A stretch of DNA of 64,000 nucleotides, taken from the NCBI RefSeq assembly GCF_001571365.1, contig NZ_BCTQ01000001.1:62001-126000 (forward strand), read 5' to 3'. The position numbers and the translations under genes were made by a program. The notes under the pieces are model-generated. The model was not told the DNA's origin. It did no database searches and saw only the letters and a program-made list of their open reading frames with translations. The DNA comes from Achromobacter denitrificans NBRC 15125. Its GTDB lineage: Bacteria; Pseudomonadota; Gammaproteobacteria; Burkholderiales; Burkholderiaceae_B. Shown one piece after another: positions 20,362-29,578 of this stretch. Numbering within the stretch: the first letter of the stretch is position 1; every line of letters starts with the position of its first letter.

Positions 20362-20867
20362 CGGGACAGCCTAAAGGGGCTGAACCAGCCGCCTGACGTA
20401 GAGATGCACCTGTACGCAACTCCGTCGAGCGCGTGGGCCGCCATTGTACTGCCTGCTCGTTCAGTCCCTGGGTCTCTTGGTCGCCGGCGCAACCGCGCCC
20501 TGCCGGATAGTGGTGTGGCATACATTTTGCCCGCTGTCCCAGCAGGTCCGTTGCATGCCGCAAGCGGCTCTGAAGCACTGCAAGAATCGTCGCATATTTA
20601 AAGCACCAGCTGCGCGTGGGCAACCATTCCGACCGCAACTGCCGTTCACAGCAATCTTTCCGTCAAACCACATTCAGTGAAGCTGACCCTCCTGCTGACA
20701 GAACCCCGTGCCCCACGGCACGACGTGCCCGCCTGACCCGCGGCGGATACGCCTGGGCGCCGCCCAGGTACGGTCCGCATTCTTTCTTGCCCGCTTCAGC
20801 CCGCAGCCCGAGTGACCCGAGGTCACGCGCCGATATCGGCGCGTCATGACAACGGAGAACCCCTCTC
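20362..20867 (+). other. Long rne 5' leader with a cluster of dyads
   Basis: No gene is recognisable here. Near the rne start are four perfect dyads: CGTGCC/GGCACG at 20707-20722, CCTGGGC/GCCCAGG at 20752-20768, GTGACC/GGTCAC at 20812-20826, and a 20-bp palindrome (half-site ACGCGCCGAT) at 20825-20844 that shares bases with the third. In E. coli, hairpins in the rne leader let RNase E act on its own mRNA. An equivalent role here is inferred from position. Confidence 0.5.
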
Positions 20868-23800
20868 ATGAAGCGCATGCTGTTCAATGCGACGCATCAG
20901 GAAGAATTACGCGTCGCTATCGTCGATGGGCAGAAACTCATCGACCTCGACATCGAGACTGCCGGCCGCGAACAACGCAAAGGCAACATCTACAAAGGTG
21001 TCATCACCCGGATCGAACCCGGCCTCGAAGCTTGCTTCGTCAACTACGGTGAAGACCGTCACGGCTTCCTGCCCTTCAAGGAAGTGGCCCGCAGCTACTT
21101 CAAGGAAGGCGTGGATGTCCGCAGCGCCCGCATCCAGGACGCCCTGCGCGAAGGCCAGGAACTGATCGTCCAGGTCGAAAAGGAAGAGCGCGGCAACAAG
21201 GGCGCCGCCCTGACCACATTCATCTCGCTGGCCGGCCGCTACCTGGTCCTGATGCCCAACAACCCCCGTGGCGGTGGCGTATCGCGCCGCGTCGAGGGCG
21301 AGGACCGCCAGGAACTGCGCGACACGATGGAGCAGCTCGATCTGCCCCAGGGCATGAGCATCATCGCCCGCACCGCCGGCATCGGCCGCAACGTCGAAGA
21401 ACTCCAGTGGGACTTGTCCTACCTGTTGCAGCTCTGGACGGCCATCGACGGCGCCGCGCGCGACAACTCCGCGCCCATCCTGATCTACCTGGAGTCCAGC
21501 CTGGTCATCCGGGCCATCCGCGACTACTTCTCCCCGGAAATCGGCGAAATCCTCATCGATACCGACGAGATCGCCGATCAGGCCACCGCCTTCATGAGCG
21601 TGGTGATGCCTGACAACGTCCAGCGCGTCAAACGCTACCGCGACGACATCCCCCTCTTCTCCCGCTTCCAGATCGAGCACCAGATCGAAACGGCGTACTC
21701 CCGGACGGTCACCCTGCCCTCCGGCGGCGCCATCGTCATCGATCACACCGAAGCGCTGGTGTCCGTGGACGTCAACTCGGCCCGCTCCACGCGCGGCGCC
21801 GACATCGAGGAAACCGCGCTGCGCACCAACTCGGAAGCGGCCGACGAAGTGGCCCGCCAGTTGCGCCTGCGCGACCTGGGCGGCCTGATCGTCATCGACT
21901 TCATCGACATGGAGGACAGCAAGAACCAGCGCGCCGTCGAACAGCGCCTGCGCGATGCCCTCCATTTCGACCGCGCCCGCGTCCAGATGGGCAAGATCTC
22001 GCGCTTCGGCCTGATGGAACTGTCGCGCCAGCGCCTGCGTCCCGCCCTGAACGAAGGCTCGCACATCACCTGCCCGCGTTGCAACGGCACCGGCGTGATC
22101 CGCGACGCGGAGTCCAGCGCGCTGCACGTGCTGCGCCTGCTCCAGGAAGAGGCGATGAAGGAAAACACCGCCGCCGTGCACGCCCAAGTGCCGGTCGACG
22201 TTGCGACCTACCTGCTGAACGAAAAGCGCGCCGACATCACCAAGATGGAAGCCCGCCTGAAGGTCAACCTGCTGCTGATCCCCAACAAGCACCTGGAGAC
22301 CCCGCATCACCACATCGAGCGCCTGCGCCACGACGATCCGCGCCTGGAAGAGCTGAAGACCAGCTTCGAACTGGTCGAGGCCCCGGCCACGGACGCCCCC
22401 TGGCAGCCCCGCGAGCACGAGGTCAAGTCCCGTCCCGAGGCGCTGGTCAAGGGCATTACGCCCTCGCAACCCGCCCCCGTTTCGACGCCGGCTCCCGCGC
22501 CTGCCGCGGCGCCCGCTCCGGCCGCATCCGGCGGCCTGGGCGGCCTGTTCAAGCGCCTGGTCGGTTGGCTGACCGGCGGCTCCGAAGCCGCCAAGCCCGC
22601 TCCCGCCGCCCAGGAAGACAGCGCCAAGCGCGCCGCTTCCGGCCGTGGCAAGGGCCGCGCCGGCCATGACGGCCAGGAACGCCGTGGCGAACGCCACGGT
22701 TCGGACCGCAACCGCAACCGCCGCGGCGAAGCGCGCGGCGAAGGCGCGGAAGGCGGCGAAGGCGGCCGTCACCACGTGCGCGGCGGCCGTCGCGCCGAAG
22801 GCGAACGCCAGGAACGCAGCGAGCGCCACAACCGCAACGAACCGCGCGCCGAGCGCGATACCCAGGTCGCTCAGTCGGCCCTGGCATCGAACCGCCCCGA
22901 GCAGGCCGAACAGGCCGCCGGTGACGACGCCGGCGCCGGCCGCAACCGCCGCCGCGGCCGTGGCCGCAACCGCCGCGAGGAGGGCCAATCCGACGCGCCG
23001 ATGAGCGAACAGGAAAGCATGGTCGCCGCGCTGGCCCAGACGGTTGCCACCGCCCTGCCCGACGCCAAGCCGCCCGTCGCGGAAACCGCCCCCGAGGCCG
23101 ACGACGCCGTCGAGCAGGCTGCCGATGCCATTCCGGCCGCTGAAGGCGCCGAAGGCGCGGAAGGCATGGTCGATCCGGAACGCAAGCGCCGCCGCCGCCG
23201 CAGCCGCCGTGGCCGCCGCAGCCAGGAAGAAGCCGGCCTGAACGCTGGCGACGAGCAGCTCGAAGACGGCGCCGACGAAGAAGCCGGCGAACAACCGGAA
23301 GGCGCCGCCCAAGCCGCCGAAGCGCCCGTCCAGGTCGCCGAAGCGCCTGTCCAGGCCGCCGAAACGCCGGCGCAGGCCGCTGAACCGGTCCAGGCTCCCG
23401 CCGCCGAAACCGCGCCGGTCCAGGTCGAAGCCACCCCGGCCCAGGCTGAACCCGCGCCGGTCCAGGCCGCCGAGCCCGCCGCGCAGGAAGCGCCGGCCGC
23501 CGAAACGACGCAGCCCGTCGCCGTGCAGCCCGCCAGCGAGGTTTCCGCTCCCGTGGCGCCCGCCGCCCCGGTGGAAGCCCCCGCCGTCGAACCCGTGGTC
23601 ACGGCGCCTGCCGCCCCGGCTCCGCAGGAAGCTCCCGCTCCGGCCGTCGCGCCCGCGCCGGCTCCCGCCGCACCGGCTCCGGTCAGCGCGCAGCAGCCCA
23701 TCGTGGTGCCCGCCATGGCCCCCTCGGCCAAGGCCCAGGCCCTGCATGACGTGGTCAACGCCGCCGGCCTGCAGTGGGTCGAAACCGATCCGGACCGCCA

Positions 23801-23918
23801 CGCCCAGACCCAGCTGCGCATCGCCGCGGCGCACACGCCGGTCCGCCTGGGCCGCGAGCGCAAGCCGGTCGCGGCCGTCTCGAACGAACCGCTGGTTCAG
23901 GTCGAAACGCGCCACTAA
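20868..23918 (+). CDS. rne: Ribonuclease E
   Basis: This 1016-residue endonuclease organises RNA decay and rRNA/tRNA maturation. It begins MKRMLFNATHQEELRVAIVDG with an S1 domain (about 36-125). The catalytic domain has VSVDVNSARSTRG and GLIVIDFIDM, which bear the metal-binding aspartates, and the zinc-link CPRCNGTG. After about residue 510 the protein is disordered: an Arg/Gly-rich part that should bind RNA, RRRRRSRRGRR, then Ala/Pro/Gln/Glu repeats. A conserved short C-terminal motif ends the protein. GGAG lies 10 bases before the ATG. Confidence 0.96.
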   Translation: MKRMLFNATHQEELRVAIVDGQKLIDLDIETAGREQRKGNIYKGVITRIEPGLEACFVNYGEDRHGFLPFKEVARSYFKEGVDVRSARIQDALREGQELIVQVEKEERGNKGAALTTFISLAGRYLVLMPNNPRGGGVSRRVEGEDRQELRDTMEQLDLPQGMSIIARTAGIGRNVEELQWDLSYLLQLWTAIDGAARDNSAPILIYLESSLVIRAIRDYFSPEIGEILIDTDEIADQATAFMSVVMPDNVQRVKRYRDDIPLFSRFQIEHQIETAYSRTVTLPSGGAIVIDHTEALVSVDVNSARSTRGADIEETALRTNSEAADEVARQLRLRDLGGLIVIDFIDMEDSKNQRAVEQRLRDALHFDRARVQMGKISRFGLMELSRQRLRPALNEGSHITCPRCNGTGVIRDAESSALHVLRLLQEEAMKENTAAVHAQVPVDVATYLLNEKRADITKMEARLKVNLLLIPNKHLETPHHHIERLRHDDPRLEELKTSFELVEAPATDAPWQPREHEVKSRPEALVKGITPSQPAPVSTPAPAPAAAPAPAASGGLGGLFKRLVGWLTGGSEAAKPAPAAQEDSAKRAASGRGKGRAGHDGQERRGERHGSDRNRNRRGEARGEGAEGGEGGRHHVRGGRRAEGERQERSERHNRNEPRAERDTQVAQSALASNRPEQAEQAAGDDAGAGRNRRRGRGRNRREEGQSDAPMSEQESMVAALAQTVATALPDAKPPVAETAPEADDAVEQAADAIPAAEGAEGAEGMVDPERKRRRRRSRRGRRSQEEAGLNAGDEQLEDGADEEAGEQPEGAAQAAEAPVQVAEAPVQAAETPAQAAEPVQAPAAETAPVQVEATPAQAEPAPVQAAEPAAQEAPAAETTQPVAVQPASEVSAPVAPAAPVEAPAVEPVVTAPAAPAPQEAPAPAVAPAPAPAAPAPVSAQQPIVVPAMAPSAKAQALHDVVNAAGLQWVETDPDRHAQTQLRIAAAHTPVRLGRERKPVAAVSNEPLVQVETRH
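23310..23390 (+). repeat. 21-base tandem repeat in the rne C-terminal region
   Basis: Three 21-base units (23310-23330, 23331-23351, 23352-23372) and one shortened 18-base unit (23373-23390) encode variants of Gln-Ala-Ala-Glu-Ala-Pro-Val. Looser copies continue downstream to about 23500. The repeat is in frame, so copy-number change would alter length without breaking the protein. Confidence 0.8.
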
Positions 23919-23971
23919 GCCGCAAGCCGGAACGAGCCTCGGCCCGTTCCGGATTCGCAGCCCGGAATTCG

Positions 23972-24014
23972 CACCCCGGAAGCTGGATTCCCATCCGGCT
24001 TCCGGGGTGTTTTT
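23972..24014 (+). terminator. Rho-independent terminator after rne
   Basis: A perfect 12-bp stem (CACCCCGGAAGC with GCTTCCGGGGTG) and a 14-base loop are followed by five T at 24010-24014. There is no T tract on the minus side, so it serves rne and not the converging lysR gene. Confidence 0.9.
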
Positions 24015-24946
24015 CATTGCGCGGGCCCGTCCGGAACCTGCTCGACCGCCGGGCGCTCCTCCTCCGGACGCGCCGGCAGGTTCAAGGCCAGCCCGGCCTC
24101 TTCGACGAACGCTTCGGCCAGGGCCGAATGCGGCATGTGCCGCGCCCAGATGATCCCCATGCGGCGCAGCGGCGCGCGCCCCGGCAGCAGCACGCGCTTG
24201 ACGCGCCGGCTGTCGAGCCAGTCCGGCGCCCAGTCCGGCACCAGGGACACCCCCAGCCCTTCCGACACCATGCACGCGATCCCCATCAGGCCGTCGACTT
24301 CCAGGCGCTCGCGCGGGGCAATGCCATGCTGGCGCAGGTATTGATCCGCCAGGCGGCCGCCCCAGACGTTGCGGTCGTATCGGATGAAGGGCTGGGTCCG
24401 CATCAGCTCGTGGGCGTCGTCGCCCGGGGTGTCCGGCGGCGCAAGCACCACCAGCGGCTCCTCGGCCACCAGTTTCCAGCCAAAGCCCTTGGACAGGTTG
24501 AACTGGGGCTGGACGATGAAGGCCGCGTCCAGATCCCCATTGATGACCCGGTGATACAGGTGATTGGAGGTGCCGGGCTCCATGAACACGGCGAGTTTCG
24601 GCATGCGCCGGTACAGGCGTGCCAGCACCATCGGCATCATGCCCGTCAGCGCCGAGGCCGATACCCCCAGGCGCAGTTCGCCCAGCGGCGCGTCGTCGCC
24701 GGCGCTGGCGCGCAGATCGCGCACTTCGCGCAGCACGGAGCGGGCGCGCTCCAGGACTTTCAGGCCGGCTTCCGTCGCCTTGACGCTGCGCCCCACCCGC
24801 TTGACCAGGGTGGCGCCGAGTTCCTCCTCCAGCGTGCGCACTCGGGCGGCGATGGCGGCGGGCGTCAGGTCCAGGCGCCGCGCCGCTTCCGCCAGCGATC
24901 CGCTTTCGACCACCGACACGAAGCTCTGCACATATCGAGTGTCCAT
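24014..24946 (-). CDS. LysR-family transcriptional regulator
   Basis: This 310-residue protein has an N-terminal winged HTH (MDTRYVQSFVSVVESGSLAEAARRLDL, in parts) and a substrate-binding domain from about residue 90. The start at 24946 has AGGGGGAAACC just upstream. It is divergent from the DapA-family gene across 171 bases. That gap holds a dyad of the LysR T-N11-A type, so control of the DapA-family gene is likely. The effector is unknown; a sugar-acid intermediate would fit the neighbours. Confidence 0.92.
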   Translation of the reverse strand: MDTRYVQSFVSVVESGSLAEAARRLDLTPAAIAARVRTLEEELGATLVKRVGRSVKATEAGLKVLERARSVLREVRDLRASAGDDAPLGELRLGVSASALTGMMPMVLARLYRRMPKLAVFMEPGTSNHLYHRVINGDLDAAFIVQPQFNLSKGFGWKLVAEEPLVVLAPPDTPGDDAHELMRTQPFIRYDRNVWGGRLADQYLRQHGIAPRERLEVDGLMGIACMVSEGLGVSLVPDWAPDWLDSRRVKRVLLPGRAPLRRMGIIWARHMPHSALAEAFVEEAGLALNLPARPEEERPAVEQVPDGPAQ

Positions 24947-24970
24947 GGTTTCCCCCTCTACGGACTCGCG

Positions 24971-24988
24971 GTTTGCGTCAGGGCAAAC
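24971..24988. promoter_or_regulatory. Candidate LysR-type operator
   Basis: GTTTGC and GCAAAC face each other across 6 bases, a perfect 18-bp dyad that satisfies T-N11-A. It lies 25 bases upstream of the lysR ATG, where autorepression sites commonly sit. A smaller dyad, ATTG-AAG-CAAT, is at 25005-25015. Confidence 0.5.
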
Positions 24989-25117
24989 CACAACAATTTT
25001 ATGGATTGAAGCAATTAAACAGCAGATGTTCCTAGTCAGGATCGGTGCCAGAATCAAGTGTTGACGCTGCCGCGCCGCGGCGCGCCTTTTCCTTTCACCA
25101 GACCACGAGTAGAGATC

Positions 25118-26053
25118 ATGACGACCCATGCCCGCATCCCCGGCGTTTTTTCTCCCGTCCTGACGCCGTTCGACGAGACCTACCGGCCGGCCCTGGGACG
25201 CTATGTGAAGCACTGCCGCTGGCTGCGCGAACAAGCGGTCGGCCTGGCCATCTTCGGCACCAACTCGGAAGCGAACTCGCTTTCGGTGTCCGAAAAGCAC
25301 AGCCTGCTGGACGCGCTGCTGGAAGCCGGCGTGGAACCGGCGGCCCTGATGCCCGGCACGGGCGCCTGCGCGCTGCCCGACGCCATCGACCTGACCCGGC
25401 ATGCGGTGCGCAGCGGCAGCATGGGCGTGCTGGTCCTGCCGCCTTTCTACTACAAGGGCGTGAGCGACGAGGGCCTGTTCCGTTACTACGCCGAGCTGAT
25501 CGAGGGCGTGGGCGATGACGCGCTGCGCATGTACCTCTATCACATCCCGCCCGTGAGCCAGGTGCCGCTGAGCCTGGACCTGATCGAACGCCTGCTCGGC
25601 CGCTATCCCGGCATCGTGGCCGGCGTCAAGGACAGCGGCGGGGACTGGAACAACACGGCAGCCATGATCGAACGCTTCGCGCCGCGCGGCTTCCAGGTCT
25701 ACGCGGGCAGCGAAGCCTTCCTGCTCCAGACCCTGCGCGCCGGCGGCGTGGGCTGCATCACCGCCACAGGCAACGTCAATCCCGGCCCCATCGTCGCGTT
25801 GCAGCAGCGCTGGCAGGAAGCGGACGCCGACGCGCGCCAGGCCGGGCTGAACGCCACCCGCAATGTGTTCCAGCAATTCCCGATGATTCCCGCCATGAAG
25901 GCCGCCATCGCCTGGAAGTCCGGCGATCCCGCCTGGGCGACGGTGCGCCCGCCCCTGGTGGAACTGAACGCGGCGCAAGCCGCCGCCCTGAGAACCGCGC
26001 TGGACGACAACGGCTTCGACATGCCGGGCGCGAGCGCGCTGGCCGACGCCTGA
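25118..26053 (+). CDS. DapA-family (dihydrodipicolinate synthase-like) lyase or dehydratase
   Basis: This 311-residue TIM-barrel protein belongs to the class I aldolase DapA/NAL/KDGDH family: FGTNSEANSLS (the GTTGE-like loop), MYLYHIPPVSQ with the catalytic tyrosine, and VAGVKDSGGD with the Schiff-base lysine. The SE-for-GE loop and the catabolic context argue against true DapA. A keto-deoxy sugar-acid substrate is likely, but not proven. AGAGATC lies before the ATG at 25118. Confidence 0.85.
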   Translation: MTTHARIPGVFSPVLTPFDETYRPALGRYVKHCRWLREQAVGLAIFGTNSEANSLSVSEKHSLLDALLEAGVEPAALMPGTGACALPDAIDLTRHAVRSGSMGVLVLPPFYYKGVSDEGLFRYYAELIEGVGDDALRMYLYHIPPVSQVPLSLDLIERLLGRYPGIVAGVKDSGGDWNNTAAMIERFAPRGFQVYAGSEAFLLQTLRAGGVGCITATGNVNPGPIVALQQRWQEADADARQAGLNATRNVFQQFPMIPAMKAAIAWKSGDPAWATVRPPLVELNAAQAAALRTALDDNGFDMPGASALADA

Positions 26054-26067
26054 ACCGCTGAAGCACG

Positions 26068-26107
26068 CGGCCCCGGACGCTCATGCGCGAGCGTCCGGGG
26101 CCGTTTC
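26068..26107 (+). terminator. Terminator hairpin after the DapA-family gene
   Basis: A perfect 15-bp GC-rich stem (CGGCCCCGGACGCTC and its complement) around a 6-base loop, followed by TTTCC. The U tract is weak, but the stem is unusually strong. It lies between converging genes. Confidence 0.65.
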
Positions 26108-26121
26108 CATTGCGCCGCCGG

Positions 26122-27669
26122 TCAGCTCACGACGCCGATGTTCCAGGGGACGAACTCATGGTCTCCCAACCCCAGCAGCTCGCTCTTGCTGCGGGTGCCC
26201 GACGCCACGGCCAGGATCTCCTCGAAGATGCGTTGCGCCACCTCTTGCAACGTGGCGGTGCCGTCCAGGATGTCTCCGCAATTGACGTCCATGTCTTCCG
26301 TCAGCCGCTGGTACATCGGCGTATTGGTGGCGAGCTTGATGGAGGGCACGGGCTTGGCCCCGAACATCGAGCCGCGCCCCGTCGTGAAGCAGATCACGTT
26401 GGCGCCGCCCGCGATCTGCCCCGTCGCGGACACGGGATCGAACCCGGGGGTATCCATGAACACCATGCCCGGCTGGCGCACCGGTTCCGCGTAGCGGTAC
26501 ACCTCCATCAAGCCTGTGGTGCCGCCCTTCATCGAGGAGCCCAGCGATTTCTCGAAGATGTTCGCCAGGCCGCCCATCTGGTTGCCGGGGCTGACCTTCC
26601 CGTTGATCTGCACGTCGCGGCCCGGCGAGTATTCTTCTTTCCACCACCGGATGCGCTGCACCAGCTTCTCGCCGACCTCGCGGTTGCGAGCGCGCGAAGT
26701 CAGTGTGTGTTCGACGCCGTAGATCTCGGGCGTTTCCGACAGGATGGCGGTGCCGCCGTGGCGCACCAGGATATCCATGGCCGCGCCCAGCGCCGGGTTC
26801 GCGGTGATGGACGAAAAGCCGTCCGAGCCGCCGCACTGCAGGCCGATCTTCAGGTGCCGAGCCGGCACGGGCTCGCGCGTGACGGCATTGGCTTGCGGCA
26901 GCAGGTCCCGCACGGCGGCGACGCCCGCCTCGATCGTTTTGCGCGTGCCGCCGGTCTCCTGCATGATGAACGTCTTCAGGCGCGCGCCCGCTTCCAGGCC
27001 CTGGTCCTTCAGCAGCGCGTCGAGCTGGTTGCGTTCACAGCCCAGGCCGACGATCAGCACGGCCGCGAAGTTCGCATGGCAGGCGTATCCGCCCATCGTG
27101 CGGCGCAGGAGGTCCATCGGCTCGCCGGACATTTCCATGCCGCAGCCCATGCCATGGCTGAGCGCCACCACGCCATCCACGTTGGGATAGGCCGCCATCA
27201 CCTCGGGCGTGAAGGCGGCGGCGATGCGATGCACCACCGTCGCCGAGCAATTCACCGTCGCCATGATGCCGATGTAGTTGCGGGTGCCCACCTGCCCGTT
27301 GGCGCGCACGATGCCCTGGAAGCGCGCCTGCTCGGCGTCCGGCAGGACGGCCGTGGGCACGTAGTCGCGGGCATGCGCATAGTCGCGGTCGAACTCCTGG
27401 AACGCCAGGTTGTGCGAATGGACGTAGGTGCCGGCCGGGATGTCGGCCGCGGCGAAGCCGATACAGACGTTGTACTTCAGGATGGGTTCGCCGGCGCGCA
27501 GGTCGCGCGCCGCGATCTTGTGGCCCGCCGGAATCTGGCTGCGGCTGACGATGCCTTCGGAGGGCACGGCCGTGCCGATGCCGATGGGCACGCGCGCCAC
27601 CACGATGTTGTCCCCGGAATGCAGCCGTATGACGGGCCCGGCCGCGCGCTTTTCATTCAAATCGATCAT
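26122..27669 (-). CDS. UxaA/GarD-family sugar-acid dehydratase
   Basis: This 515-residue protein joins an N-terminal SAF domain (IRLHSGDNIVVA, EPILKYN, IPAGTYVHSHN) to the large UxaA catalytic domain. The latter has VRANGQVGTRN, VDGVVALSHGMGCGM, GLGCERNQ, LQCGGSDGFS and SPGNQMGGLANIFEKSLG. Known members dehydrate altronate or galactarate and need iron. The exact substrate cannot be read. The ATG at 27669 is 59 bases after the Bug receptor stop, and the two probably form an operon. Confidence 0.88.
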   Translation of the reverse strand: MIDLNEKRAAGPVIRLHSGDNIVVARVPIGIGTAVPSEGIVSRSQIPAGHKIAARDLRAGEPILKYNVCIGFAAADIPAGTYVHSHNLAFQEFDRDYAHARDYVPTAVLPDAEQARFQGIVRANGQVGTRNYIGIMATVNCSATVVHRIAAAFTPEVMAAYPNVDGVVALSHGMGCGMEMSGEPMDLLRRTMGGYACHANFAAVLIVGLGCERNQLDALLKDQGLEAGARLKTFIMQETGGTRKTIEAGVAAVRDLLPQANAVTREPVPARHLKIGLQCGGSDGFSSITANPALGAAMDILVRHGGTAILSETPEIYGVEHTLTSRARNREVGEKLVQRIRWWKEEYSPGRDVQINGKVSPGNQMGGLANIFEKSLGSSMKGGTTGLMEVYRYAEPVRQPGMVFMDTPGFDPVSATGQIAGGANVICFTTGRGSMFGAKPVPSIKLATNTPMYQRLTEDMDVNCGDILDGTATLQEVAQRIFEEILAVASGTRSKSELLGLGDHEFVPWNIGVVS

Positions 27670-27728
27670 GTCGTCATCTCGGATGGTTGGCGGAGCGCCC
27701 GGCAGCGGGCGCCCCTGGAAGACGGCCC

Positions 27729-28736
27729 TTACTCGGGCTTGATGCCTATGTCGCGAATCACCACGGACCAGCGGGGCAACTCGGAAGCCACGTAGCCGGA
27801 AAAGGCGGCGGCGTCGCTGCCCACCACCGTAAAGCCCTGTTCGCTGAGCTTGGCCTGCATCTCGCTCTGCTCCAGCACGGTCTGGATGGATTTGGAGAGC
27901 TTGTCCACGACGGGCTTGGGCGTATTGGCCGGCGCGAAGACGCCATACCAGGTCGAGACCTCGAAGTCCTTGAACCCGGATTCGGCCAGGGTCGGGATCT
28001 GCGGCGCCTTGGGATCTCGCTTCAGGCTGGTAATGGCCAGCGGCCGGACCTTGCCCGAACTGATGTGGGGCAGCGCCACGGGCAGATTGGCGAACATGTA
28101 CGGCACGTGCCCGCCCAGCACGTCGGCCATGGCCGCCGATTCGCCCTTGTAGGGCACGTGCGTCACCTTCGTGCCCACCATGTGCGCGTACAGTTCGCCG
28201 GCGATGTGCTGCGGGCCGCCCTGGCCCGACGAGGCGTAGCTGACCGCGCCGTCGCCGGCCTTGCGGATGTGGTCGGTGAGTTCCTGCACCGTCTTGGCGT
28301 CGACCAGGGCGGGATTGACCACCAGGATCAATGGCATGGTCACCACCTGCGATACCGGCGCGAAATCCTTCTCGGGCTTGAACGGCAGCGAGGGAAAGAG
28401 GGAGGGCGCCACCACCATGGTGGACTGCGATCCCAGGAACAGCGAATAGCCGTCGGCGGGCGAGCGCGCGACGTTGTCGGCCGCGATCGTGCCCGTGGCG
28501 CCCGCGCGGTTCTCCACCACCACCTGCTGCCCCAGGTTTTCGGCCATCTTGGCGCCGACCAGGCGCGCCACGATGTCCGCGCCGCCGCCCGGCGCGAAAC
28601 CCACGACCATTCTCAGCGGCTTGCTGGGAAAATCCTGGGCCATGACGGCGGCCGGGCCGCCGGAAAGCGCGAGGGCCAGGCCGATCGCTCCAAGCATGCG
28701 CGTCATCGGACGCGCGGGCGTACAGGGGGTGTTCAT
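27729..28736 (-). CDS. Bug-type (tripartite tricarboxylate) solute-binding protein
   Basis: This 335-residue periplasmic protein has a signal peptide (about 12-34, ending AVMAQD) and the Bug signature FPSKPLRMVVGFAPGGGADIVAR. It belongs to the family, very expanded in Bordetella, that serves TctAB transporters or acts as orphan receptors. No tctA or tctB is present nearby. GGAGACC precedes the ATG at 28736. Its ligand is presumably the acid degraded by the next gene. Confidence 0.92.
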   Translation of the reverse strand: MNTPCTPARPMTRMLGAIGLALALSGGPAAVMAQDFPSKPLRMVVGFAPGGGADIVARLVGAKMAENLGQQVVVENRAGATGTIAADNVARSPADGYSLFLGSQSTMVVAPSLFPSLPFKPEKDFAPVSQVVTMPLILVVNPALVDAKTVQELTDHIRKAGDGAVSYASSGQGGPQHIAGELYAHMVGTKVTHVPYKGESAAMADVLGGHVPYMFANLPVALPHISSGKVRPLAITSLKRDPKAPQIPTLAESGFKDFEVSTWYGVFAPANTPKPVVDKLSKSIQTVLEQSEMQAKLSEQGFTVVGSDAAAFSGYVASELPRWSVVIRDIGIKPE

Positions 28737-28943
28737 TGACGGTCTCCGTTTGCCGCCGTGCCGGGTCCTCCGCGGCCAGGCGCGCGGAGCCCTGCGACGG
28801 CTCATTGTGTGTTTTGTGTAGTGCCAGGGCATTCTGGCTATTGCACTCCACAGCAACAAGTACGCGAACGCGCCGTCAGAACATAATTTTTTTATGGTTT
28901 TGGATAGCGCCTACCCGTCGCCAGGCCCAGCCGGACGACGGCG

Positions 28944-28970
28944 AAAAAAAATCCACCCGCGGGTGGATTT
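28944..28970 (-). terminator. Rho-independent terminator after pagL
   Basis: A 22-bp perfect palindrome (half-site AAATCCACCCG) is followed on the minus strand by a run of T (plus strand GAAAAAAAA at 28943-28951). It lies 60 bases after the pagL stop. Confidence 0.9.
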
Positions 28971-29029
28971 CGGACGCATTCCCGCGAAGCGGCCCCTCGG
29001 ACACGAGGGCCCCGCGGCGGGCAGCGGAA

Positions 29030-29578
29030 TCAGAACTGGTAGGTGTAGGTCAGCTGGAGCACGTCCAGGCCCGGGTTCGGGCGCTTGATGCTGGCGTTCG
29101 AGAAATGCGAATAACGCAGGCCGATGCGGTTGTTCGGCGTCACCAGGAAGCCCAGGCCGACGTGGTCGCCGAACTGGAAAGCGGTACTGATGTTCTCGTT
29201 GGCGAAGCGCGTGCTGGAGAACACCGTGGCGCCGATACCCGCTTCGATGTAGAAGCGTTCGCCCGTCCACCAGCGGAACATCGGGATCGCGCTGAATTGC
29301 CAGACGTGGCCGGGCGAGCGCGAACCGTCGGCCCACCAGTACGAGGCGCCGAGTTCGGGCGTCAGGTCCAGGCGGCCCCAGTTTCCACCGAACTGGTACG
29401 TCCAGACGGAGGGGGTTTCGTAGTTCAGCGTCAGGCGCTGATAGTGGTCTCCAATGCCGTAATGCATGCTTACGCCGCCTTGGGTGCCTTCGGACGATTG
29501 CGCGCTCGCGAACGTCGCGGTTGCCGCCAGGGCCAGCCCGACAAGGCGTGTCAGCATTTTCTTCTTGGTCGACTGCAT
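29030..29578 (-). CDS. pagL: Lipid A 3-O-deacylase PagL
   Basis: This 182-residue outer-membrane beta-barrel removes an acyl chain from position 3 of lipid A. The signal peptide ends near residue 26 (FASAQ), alternating hydrophobic strands follow, and the protein ends in an aromatic residue (TYQF), as barrels do. The catalytic pair is H158 and S160 in RYSHFSNAS. Many longer upstream frames exist, but MQSTKKKMLTRL has GGAG 8 bases before it and a proper signal. It has its own leader and terminator, so it is probably monocistronic. Confidence 0.93.
   Translation of the reverse strand: MQSTKKKMLTRLVGLALAATATFASAQSSEGTQGGVSMHYGIGDHYQRLTLNYETPSVWTYQFGGNWGRLDLTPELGASYWWADGSRSPGHVWQFSAIPMFRWWTGERFYIEAGIGATVFSSTRFANENISTAFQFGDHVGLGFLVTPNNRIGLRYSHFSNASIKRPNPGLDVLQLTYTYQF

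Noticed and set aside
20907-24275. 1122-codon open frame on the minus strand opposite rne
   Set aside because: It is the antisense shadow of rne, low in complexity (Gly/Arg/Asp/His-rich), with no domain. High GC and biased codon use leave the opposite frame open.
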